A stretch of DNA of 38,870 nt from Cohaesibacter marisflavi (GTDB taxonomy: Bacteria > Pseudomonadota > Alphaproteobacteria > Rhizobiales > Cohaesibacteraceae): assembly GCF_900115225.1 (NCBI RefSeq), contig NZ_FOVR01000021.1, forward strand, positions 1 to 38,870, given 5' to 3'. The notes under the pieces are model-generated. The model was not told the DNA's origin, did no database searches, and worked only from the letters and a program-made list of their open reading frames with translations. Below are positions 23,911 to 30,051 of the stretch, one piece after another; position 1 is the first letter of the stretch; each line of letters starts with the position of its first letter. Both the position numbers and the translations under genes were made by a program.

Positions 23911-25176
23911 ATGTCACAGAAACACACCACAATTGCCAATTTCCGATCTCTCTCGGATGGCATTATCGCAAGCGCGATCCTTGCCCAGCAAGACAATCGC
24001 CCGATTATCGAAAAGCATGAGCTGTCTTTGACCCTCAAGCGCGTAGCGCCAGCTTTGGGCATCAAGGGGACGGCCTATCATATTCTTGATATCTTGCTTG
24101 GACTGGTTCATGCGGACGACTTTCAGGAAGGCAACACACCCATCGTTGCCATTTCCAATCAACGCTTGGCCGAATATACGCAGCATACGACCCGAACCGT
24201 GACGAGAGGGCTTAAGCAGCTCGTTGAAGCAGGTATCCTGGCTTACAAGGATAGCCCGACTGGTCGGCGCTTCATTGATCGCAATCGGGCAGGGCAGGTT
24301 ATTCAGGCCTATGGCCTTGATTTCACTCCGGCCTGCTTCAACCTTGCTGCTTTCCGGAAGAAGGCGGATGCCTTCCAGAAAGCTTTGAATGCTGAGAGGG
24401 AAGCCAAGCGATCCGTGACGCGGTTGGCGCGTGCGATCCTTGATCTTTCCATGCAGGATGATGTGGATCTTGGCAAGCAGGTTGAGAGTGCTCAACGTGT
24501 TTTGGATGATACAGGAGCGATGTGGCATGACCGAGCAGATGCCATGACGGCGCTCTATCAGGAGGCCCTCTCAAAGCTTGGATATGATGCAGATAAGTCA
24601 GAAGAAAATACAAAAATGTCACCCGCGCATGACACTGGTGTCGTGACTATACCTAATACATCCTATTCCGATAATATTAGTAATAAGAAATTGCGGCCTT
24701 GCTCAAACGAGCAAGTCTCAAATTCAGAGAGCGGACAAGCCGCTCAATGGGCTTTTCGAAGAAAGCCTAGACGCGAGATCGAGCAAAAGCAATTACCATT
24801 TTCCCAAGACGAAGGGGCAGAACTGGGCAAAATCGATTGCATGGATCAGGTATCCATCGGTTTGGTGCAGACTGCATGCAAAAAGGTGCAAACCGTGACT
24901 GGCTGCACCTTCGCATCATGGCAGGAGCTGATGGGATCGGCGCAAATGCTGAAGCTCACAATCGGCCTCAGTGACCGGGATTTTGGTTGGGGTGTTGAAC
25001 GACAAGGCAACCTGATGGCGCTCGTCTGTTTGGCCGTTATTGTCGAAAAGGCGCTCAGAGATCCGGAGCTGATCTCTCATCCGGCAGCGTATTTCAAGGC
25101 AATGATCGACCGGGCCGAGGAAGGAAACCTCAACCTGGTCCGATCACTCCACGGTTTGCGCATGGAGCCTGTCTGA
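23911..25176 (+). CDS. repC: Replication initiator RepC
   Basis: The protein is 421 residues from ATG 23911 with GGGAGG upstream; the in-frame extension to 23821 crosses the antisense promoter and is not coding. The N-terminal HTH domains (LSLTLKRVAPALGIKGTAYHIL, NQRLAEYTQHTTRTVTRGLKQL) and the C-terminal winged-helix region (SIGLVQTACKKVQTVTGCTF, WGVERQGNLMALVCLAVIVE) are those of RepC of repABC plasmids. The origin lies inside repC in this family. The 3' end overlaps the convergent M48 gene by 33 bases. Confidence 0.92.
   Translation: MSQKHTTIANFRSLSDGIIASAILAQQDNRPIIEKHELSLTLKRVAPALGIKGTAYHILDILLGLVHADDFQEGNTPIVAISNQRLAEYTQHTTRTVTRGLKQLVEAGILAYKDSPTGRRFIDRNRAGQVIQAYGLDFTPACFNLAAFRKKADAFQKALNAEREAKRSVTRLARAILDLSMQDDVDLGKQVESAQRVLDDTGAMWHDRADAMTALYQEALSKLGYDADKSEENTKMSPAHDTGVVTIPNTSYSDNISNKKLRPCSNEQVSNSESGQAAQWAFRRKPRREIEQKQLPFSQDEGAELGKIDCMDQVSIGLVQTACKKVQTVTGCTFASWQELMGSAQMLKLTIGLSDRDFGWGVERQGNLMALVCLAVIVEKALRDPELISHPAAYFKAMIDRAEEGNLNLVRSLHGLRMEPV
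24590..24690. other. AT-rich segment within repC, likely replication origin
   Basis: The stretch around 24600-24690 (for example CCTATTCCGATAATATTAGT) is clearly richer in A+T than the flanking repC sequence. It encodes the low-complexity linker of RepC. In repABC plasmids the origin maps to such an AT-rich block in the middle of repC; that assignment is family knowledge applied here. Confidence 0.6.
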
Positions 25177-26085
25177 TGAAACCAGATGTCCGAATTCTTT
25201 CAAAATCCTGTCTCGGCGCAGCTCGGAGGGGGGATGTGAGCGTTGCATCGAAACGAGAACACCGCCACCTTTCCAGCGTTCGGTTTTTCCAAAATCGTCG
25301 AGAATATCTGCAAAGTGCTTCGGGCCAAGAAGGCGTGCTGCGAAGGCATCCGCTCGATACTCGACCATTTGCCGCGTGAAATCTGAAAGAAATTGCGACA
25401 AGAAAAGTGGAATTTGCGCTACAGCAACAAACAAGAAGTTGATTTGGCTTAGAACTGGTATCCAGCTGAACAGCAAATTTAAAATGAAGATCGCAAGATG
25501 CAGAGGGTAGAACAGAAAATTCTGAATTGTCCCGAAAAAGGTATCTAAGTTTTTGTGGTGCCCCAACTCGTGAGCCGCGATCGCAGCTAGCATGTCAACC
25601 TGGTTGGGAAATGCTGCGTACTTTCGAAGCATGTCGGTGGTAAACACTATACGGTTGCTTCCATATGCAAAGGCATTGGTGTCATCATCGTCCATCATAC
25701 GATAGACCACTTGGAATATGCGTCTCTTATTTTGCTTGGCGGCGACCGTAAGTTTTTCGTTGACCTGGGCAATGACAGCATTTTCGCGGACCGAAGGTTT
25801 GCGCACTCCAAACCCTTGGTCTTGAATCCAGTTGCCAATTGGCGGAACAAGAAAAGCTAGCACAGCCGGGCCAAAAGAAATGGACAGCCAAAAAGCCCAA
25901 AAAATAGGGTCAGTTGCGATAGGGCCATTGTGATTCCAACTCTTGGGAATTTGATAAAAAAACTGCAGAAATAGCGGAACAAGAAATACCAACACCAATG
26001 ATAGCGCCATTGTGGTTGCCGTCGCAAGCAAGAGCGAGACAATCCTCACCAGATTGACGGCCACAGATGCAAGTATCTTACGCAT
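25144..26085 (-). CDS. M48-family membrane zinc metalloprotease
   Basis: The protein is 313 residues. Two membrane segments lie near the N-terminus (residues ~10-45 and ~60-85). The zinc motif HELGH is at 172-176, followed by two further hydrophobic segments (~190-235) and the third ligand region EYRADAFAA. This is the HtpX/M48 pattern, a protease of the inner membrane with a cytoplasmic active site that removes damaged membrane proteins. It converges on repC, with overlapping 3' ends. Why the plasmid carries it is unclear. Confidence 0.85.
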   Translation of the reverse strand: MRKILASVAVNLVRIVSLLLATATTMALSLVLVFLVPLFLQFFYQIPKSWNHNGPIATDPIFWAFWLSISFGPAVLAFLVPPIGNWIQDQGFGVRKPSVRENAVIAQVNEKLTVAAKQNKRRIFQVVYRMMDDDDTNAFAYGSNRIVFTTDMLRKYAAFPNQVDMLAAIAAHELGHHKNLDTFFGTIQNFLFYPLHLAIFILNLLFSWIPVLSQINFLFVAVAQIPLFLSQFLSDFTRQMVEYRADAFAARLLGPKHFADILDDFGKTERWKGGGVLVSMQRSHPPSELRRDRILKEFGHLVSSDRLHAQTVE

Positions 26086-26217
26086 AGTCTCTATTCTTTA
26101 GAGTGTGTTTGTCTTTTCACTATTTTAGCTTTAGCGTCCTGTTAAGTCACGGTATTTATTGAGTTTTGCAGAATAGATGCTTAAATTCTCCCTATCTTTT
26201 GTGAAGAAAAGGACATA

Positions 26218-26490
26218 ATGAAAAAGGCAATTTTGGCGGGTTTGATTGCGGCTGCATTTTTGGTTAGTCCCGCGGCCGAAGCATCCAGTCGTCTGGCGGT
26301 ACATATGACGCAGAAATCAATTCCTATGGCCAAAGTGAAGGCGAAGCGGATCTTTACGAGATCCACTCTCGGCTATTCGGTTACGAAAGAAACCAAAACG
26401 TCCTTGCTGTTTAGCAAATCCTTTTCCGAGAGCGACGGAAAAAACATCGTTGAGTTGCGGAACCGCATAAAGGGCAATCCGGTCGCTTAG
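26218..26490 (+). CDS. Small secreted protein, ORF ended by an in-frame TAG
   Basis: The product is 90 residues. The signal peptide MKKAILAGLIAAAFLVSPAA is cleaved about residue 22 (AEA|SS). The mature part is basic (KVKAKRIFTRSTLGYSVTKE). AAGGA lies before the ATG. I recognise no family. The TAG at 26488-26490 is followed in the same frame by 52 more coding-like codons, so this may be the first part of a ~142-residue protein interrupted by a nonsense change. Confidence 0.6.
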   Translation: MKKAILAGLIAAAFLVSPAAEASSRLAVHMTQKSIPMAKVKAKRIFTRSTLGYSVTKETKTSLLFSKSFSESDGKNIVELRNRIKGNPVA

Positions 26491-26646
26491 GTTGAACTGA
26501 TGTTTTCAAAACACGGAAACCGAACCAAAGTGGCCGGTGACACATGGTTCATTCTCAACCCGAAGGGTAAGAACAAGGATATTTACAATACCAATCACAC
26601 GAAGACCTATAAGGACCTCAAACGGCTTCTGGCTGAAATCAGGTGA
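26491..26646 (+). pseudogene. In-frame continuation of the secreted ORF after TAG
   Basis: The frame continues VELMFSKHGNRTKVAGDTWF and ends AEIR-TGA at 26644-26646; the middle reads NPKGKNKDIYNTNHTKTYKD. An ATG at 26500 could start a separate 48-residue ORF, but there is no ribosome site. A terminator follows 30 bases later, consistent with one transcription unit. The frame identity with the preceding ORF favours a split gene. Confidence 0.45.
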
Positions 26647-26675
26647 GTGTATTGAGACAAGCTGTCGGATGTCTG

Positions 26676-26707
26676 AAGGCTGAGGAGATGACCCTCGGCC
26701 TTTTTTT
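26676..26707 (+). terminator. Rho-independent terminator
   Basis: AAGGCTGAGG pairs with CCTCGGCCTT (one G-T pair) around a short loop and is followed by seven T. It ends the secreted-protein transcript. Confidence 0.85.
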
Positions 26708-26832
26708 CGTAGGGGAAGATTCCGCACCGTCACTTCCTTTTCTCCTCGTCGTCTCGCCCACGACATCAAAAGGCTTGGCTGTGAAGGTGTCCATGACGCG
26801 AGTTGATCGGCACAACCGCCGCCATGGCTAAA

Positions 26833-26949
26833 CACACTCTTCCTTCCCCGCATTGGGGCGCGCTCCCATGAGTCCTACGACCCATTTGCAGGGCGCAAAG
26901 CGCTCTTCTCATCCCTTCCATCGGAGCGACAGGCCGGAAGCGGAGTGTG
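26833..26949. repeat. Structured non-coding element related to the long hairpin repeats
   Basis: CACACTC at 26833 and GAGTGTG at 26943 are perfect outer arms about 100 bases apart. The inner part contains GCGCAAAGCGC. The block GCGACAGGCCGGAAGCGG matches, in opposite orientation, the GCCTGTCGC end of the repeats at 17996 and 19207. It may be a diverged third element. No gene is seen between 26708 and 27728. Confidence 0.35.
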
Positions 26950-27032
26950 AGACGCGCTTTTGCGCTGGCTTCAGAGGGTAAAGTCTCTCATTTTTGAGGT
27001 TTTCTTATTGACTCGATTTGAAACCCGAGTGG

Positions 27033-27253
27033 TCGCAATCTAACAAAAGAAATCGCTGTTTATCGCAATTCCTCTCCGAATATCTCGAAGAATCTGACAA
27101 TATCTCGTGGAAATCTTGGATAATTGCAATAGTTCAATTTGTTTCGCATTCTATTGCAATTTATTGCAGTTTGTTCTTTTTATGTTCCGAATTACACCCA
27201 ACGGAATCGCAATCTTTCGTAATTCATCGCCACCTATCGCAACAAATTGCAAT
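27033..27253. repeat. 10-bp-phased degenerate repeat array beside the nic site
   Basis: Copies of T(C/T)GCAAT-N3 occur at 27033, 27063, 27124, 27144, 27154, 27164, 27207, 27217, 27237 and 27247, with weaker matches (TCGCTGT, TCGCATT, TCGCCAC) at other steps. Two runs (27124-27173 and 27207-27253) have an exact 10-base period, and intermediate TCT-starting units keep the phase. A+T is high. Repeats in helical phase favour curvature and side-by-side protein binding, as described for TraK at the RP4 transfer origin. Confidence 0.75.
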
Positions 27254-27295
27254 AGGTGGGACGGCAGGATAGGTATGACGGTACCGTTCGTCATA
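27230..27295 (-). other. oriT: Origin of transfer (IncP/RP4-like oriT) with nic core
   Basis: On the minus strand CCTATCCTGCC (27273-27263) equals the nic core of RP4, where TraI cleaves CCTATCCTG^CC; here that is between 27265 and 27264. An inverted repeat TATGACG..CGTCATA (27274-27295) directly abuts the core, as the TraJ-site repeat does in RP4. On the other side a hairpin (CCACCTATCGCAA / TTGCAATAGGTGG, one mismatch, 27230-27259) ends 5 bases before nic. traKLM lie downstream. The cleavage position is inferred from RP4. Confidence 0.75.
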
Positions 27296-27728
27296 CGAGA
27301 GAATTCTTATTCGCGTTTCACGCTCAACGATTGGTTGAATTTCCCATCACACAGTGAAGACAAATTTACTCAACATTAGTAATGATTTTTGAAATTGTGG
27401 AAAAGGAATGGGAGAGGAGTCAACCTCCCGTATACAGGGAGTCACCTTGACACTATGGTGTGTTTTGTAAGTCGCTAGCGGTTCGAGTGGTCTCACTTCC
27501 ACATAAGACCACCCGAACCTAGCGAACATTAAAGTACCAGTTTAACATTCGCATTGGAGAACCAACTTACCCAAAGTCTGGCAATTGGTCGCTGACTTTC
27601 GCGCTTCGCGCTTTGTGCATTGAAGCCTACTAATGGCTGAATCGCTTTGTTATTGAAGCGACCAATTCGCCAATTCCACAAAAATTACCACAAATAGTAA
27701 GGGCGCGCCTTTTGGCGCGAACAATACC
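27296..27728. other. Non-coding region between oriT and traK with three inverted repeats
   Basis: This region has no supported gene. It contains an imperfect long inverted repeat (27473-27524; arms CGCTAGCGGTTCGAGTGGTCT and AGACCACCCGAACCTAGCG), a perfect 11-bp pair AATTGGTCGCT/AGCGACCAATT 63 bases apart (27583-27593 and 27657-27667), and CGCGCC-TTTT-GGCGCG at 27704-27719 just before traK. These are candidate sites for relaxosome proteins or traK regulation. Confidence 0.6.
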
Positions 27729-28190
27729 ATGCCGTCTGAACGGACCTCAGTCCGTCAGCCCTATGGTCAATCTCGCTTTGAGGTTGATGCTGTGCTGACG
27801 GAAACGCTACAACTTTGCCTTGTGAAGCCAAATTTAAAGGAAGTTTGGTTGGACCTCAACAACCGAGGGCGTGTTTCCAGCTCATATTCTTCCTTTATGC
27901 GCAGCCTCAAAAGTGCAGTGAGCTATCGAGATTTCTCGCACCTGCGCTCTATGGCTCGCACCAATTCTCACGAACAAGATGGGTCTGGTCGGGGCAATGC
28001 CGGAGGGAATGTCCCGACGACAGAAAATCTCGCTTCGGTTTCACAAAACACATCCCAAAATTCTGAAGCTGCGACCCTGCCAACATATTCAAAAACAGTC
28101 GATCAATCAAGGTCAGCGGCTGAACGCTTCCGAAATTCCAAAGATAACCCTTTCCGAAAAATTGATCGCAAAAAGAGGTTTGAATTCTAA
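27729..28190 (+). CDS. traK: TraK-like oriT-binding protein
   Basis: The product is 153 residues. The N-terminal third contains LKEVWLDLNNRGRVSSSYSS followed by FMRSLKSAV, which parallels the RP4 TraK segment 'IWEHMRETGRLRCRYETFTLHVKRYI'. The rest is polar, low-complexity and basic. The stop overlaps the traL start (TAATG). In RP4, TraK binds and wraps the oriT leading side to help the relaxase. Position next to traL-traM and 0.4 kb from the inferred oriT supports the call more than sequence alone. Confidence 0.75.
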   Translation: MPSERTSVRQPYGQSRFEVDAVLTETLQLCLVKPNLKEVWLDLNNRGRVSSSYSSFMRSLKSAVSYRDFSHLRSMARTNSHEQDGSGRGNAGGNVPTTENLASVSQNTSQNSEAATLPTYSKTVDQSRSAAERFRNSKDNPFRKIDRKKRFEF

Positions 28191-28951
28191 TGGAAAAAAC
28201 CTTCCATCTTGTATTGCAAGCAAAGGGCGGGATCGGCAAAAGCCTGACTGCTTCCATCATTGCCCAGTACTACTCCCATAGAGCTGTTTCGGTAACAGCA
28301 GTTGATTGCGATCCCAGTACACCCACTTTTTCGACAATCCCCGGGCTGAAAGCTATTCCCCTTCAGATTATGGAGGAAGATGACATCAACCCTCGCTGTT
28401 TTGATCAGATGATCGAGACAATTGTTGAAGCAGAGGCTGGTGAACGGATCATCTGCGATATTGGCACGAGTGCTTATGTGCCCTTCACATCATACCTCAT
28501 TCAGAATGTGGCCCTTCCGTTTCTGCAGGACAGTGGAACGCGCGTTTTGATCCATTCTCCCATTTGTGGTGGCCCTGCGTTTCAGAGCACGCTCGACGGT
28601 CTAGGAGAGCTGATTTCACAGTTTGAAACGGCTCAATTTGTCATCTGGGAAAACGAATTTTTCGGGCCTGTTGGTCGGGAAGGGAAGAGCTTTAGCGAAA
28701 GTAAATTCTTCCAGACCTATAAAGACAGGATTTTCGAGCTGCTTTTGCATCCTCGCGTTCAACAAGCAACCTTTGGCGCTGACATAAGAGCGATGATGGA
28801 GCAAAGTCTCACTTTTGAAGCTGCGATCCAGTCTCCAGACTTCAAGATCATGAGCCGCCAAAGGTTGAGACAGATCTGGAAGTCGCATGTGACTCAACTG
28901 GACCAATCCAGGCTTTCTGCTGCGCTTGTTGCCGAAGAGGCCGCAGAATGA
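28190..28951 (+). CDS. traL: TraL-like ParA-family ATPase of conjugation
   Basis: The protein is 253 residues. It aligns well with RP4 TraL as I remember it: HLVLQAKGGIGKSLTASIIA (Walker A ~10-18), VDCDPSTPTF, ERIICDIGTSAYVPFTSYLI, an EGKSF-type motif (REGKSFSESKF) and MSRQRLRQIW near the end. This is a MinD/ParA-like ATPase; its role in conjugation is accessory and not well defined. Overlaps with traK and traM show one operon. Confidence 0.88.
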   Translation: MEKTFHLVLQAKGGIGKSLTASIIAQYYSHRAVSVTAVDCDPSTPTFSTIPGLKAIPLQIMEEDDINPRCFDQMIETIVEAEAGERIICDIGTSAYVPFTSYLIQNVALPFLQDSGTRVLIHSPICGGPAFQSTLDGLGELISQFETAQFVIWENEFFGPVGREGKSFSESKFFQTYKDRIFELLLHPRVQQATFGADIRAMMEQSLTFEAAIQSPDFKIMSRQRLRQIWKSHVTQLDQSRLSAALVAEEAAE

Positions 28952-29406
28952 GCGGGATCGATCACTCTTCAGATCAACTGGATCTGGAGTGGGATACTCT
29001 CAAGAATGAAGATGCCAGAGAAGCCATTATGCGACATTCCGGCGTCATTCTGTCTGAAGATGATCCCATAATGGCGCTTGTGCCCTTGCTCAATGCCTTT
29101 TCAGACACGCTTAAAGCCAATCTTTCAAAGGCCATGGATCTCTTTGGAGAGCGCAGCAAATCTGGCGTGCGTGAAGTTGTCGCCACCGTCGATGACAAGC
29201 TGAATGAAGCGGTCAGATCGGTCTCCGAGATCAACAATGCGGTGACACAAGAGAATATCGCTACTCACCTTCAGGCCGTCGCTCATTTCACCGAACAACT
29301 AACGCTTGTCAAACGGTCCATGCAGCGCATGACCCGTTGGAACGGCTTCTTTTCCTCCATCAACATTCTGGCGGTTATCGCCATCTTTGTGATCCTCAAA
29401 CAATAG
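28948..29406 (+). CDS. traM: TraM-like membrane-anchored protein
   Basis: The product is 152 residues. The start overlaps traL by 4 bases. The middle is helical and probably coiled-coil (residues ~40-130), and a single C-terminal membrane segment (FFSSINILAVIAIFVILKQ) anchors the protein tail-first. Size, order and topology match TraM of the IncP traKLM operon. The early segment HSGVILSEDDPIMALVPLLN parallels RP4 TraM 'GRDDPLLMVITMNR'. Confidence 0.8.
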   Translation: MSGIDHSSDQLDLEWDTLKNEDAREAIMRHSGVILSEDDPIMALVPLLNAFSDTLKANLSKAMDLFGERSKSGVREVVATVDDKLNEAVRSVSEINNAVTQENIATHLQAVAHFTEQLTLVKRSMQRMTRWNGFFSSINILAVIAIFVILKQ

Positions 29407-29415
29407 GAAATTACA

Positions 29416-29727
29416 ATGTCGCGCATTTATATTCGAAAATCCAAAACTCGTCTGCCTTTGGCCCTTGCCGGTATGGCCCTTGGTAGTTCCAGCGCCTTGG
29501 CTGGCTCTGACTGGGCCTCTCCTGCCACGTCTCTGGCAGAATCCCTTCAGAGCGGCACCGTGAGCATTGCGACTGCAATTATCGGCTTCGGGCTGATCCT
29601 TTACGGCATCTATATCATAATTTCAGGGCACTTCGATATTCGGCGGGTACTGACCTATGTGCTCGGCGGCGCTTTGATCATGGTTGGTCCTAGTATTCTG
29701 ACGACCCTCTTGTCGGCAACGTCATAA
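29416..29727 (+). CDS. virB2: VirB2/TrbC-type pilin
   Basis: The precursor is 103 residues. A signal-like N-terminus (RLPLALAGMALGSSSALAGS) is followed by two membrane segments (SIATAIIGFGLILYGIYIII and VLTYVLGGALIMVGPSIL) with a short basic loop (SGHFDIRR) between them. This is the standard form of VirB2/TrbC pilins, which assemble the conjugative pilus. It opens the mating-pair-formation gene cluster. Confidence 0.9.
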   Translation: MSRIYIRKSKTRLPLALAGMALGSSSALAGSDWASPATSLAESLQSGTVSIATAIIGFGLILYGIYIIISGHFDIRRVLTYVLGGALIMVGPSILTTLLSATS

Positions 29728-29739
29728 GGGAGCAGCACG

Positions 29740-30048
29740 ATGAAAGCACAAAGCAGCGTTGCTACCTATGTGCAAGAGCCGATGAAAATCCTCGGTATGT
29801 CACCTTTTCACTTTTCCGTTGTCGTCATTGGGGTGGTTCTCCTTTCCATGCTTGGCGGAGTTGCGGGCGGTCAATCTGTTGCCTTTGTGCTTTTCATCGT
29901 GACGATGCCGCTCGGGATTGCGTGGGCCGTTTATATGCGCCGCAAAGATCCTCACTCCGACACTCTTTTCCTTCTGCCCAATACTTTTCTGAGAGGCAAA
30001 CCAAGCCGCCATTTGGTTGCTGGTGAAAAGAAGAATTTGGAGAAATAA
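29740..30048 (+). CDS. virB3: VirB3-like inner-membrane protein
   Basis: The product is 102 residues. The N-terminal VQEPMKILGMSPFHFSVVVI has the P-x-x-x-x-G pattern of VirB3. Two membrane segments lie at ~24-40 and ~47-64, and a cytoplasmic C-terminal tail with PNTFLRGKPSRHL follows. It assists the VirB4 ATPase. The gene starts 13 bases after virB2 and ends 4 bases before virB4. Confidence 0.87.
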   Translation: MKAQSSVATYVQEPMKILGMSPFHFSVVVIGVVLLSMLGGVAGGQSVAFVLFIVTMPLGIAWAVYMRRKDPHSDTLFLLPNTFLRGKPSRHLVAGEKKNLEK

Positions 30049-30051
30049 CCA

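Noticed and set aside
27033-27253. CRISPR array or replication iterons
   Set aside because: Units are 10 bp and degenerate with no spacers; the replicon is repABC type, whose origin is in repC, and the array abuts the nic site.
27018-27379. Two overlapping plus-strand ORFs of 84-90 codons in the oriT region
   Set aside because: They run through the 10-bp repeat array and the nic site, are rich in repeat-derived residues and have no ribosome site.
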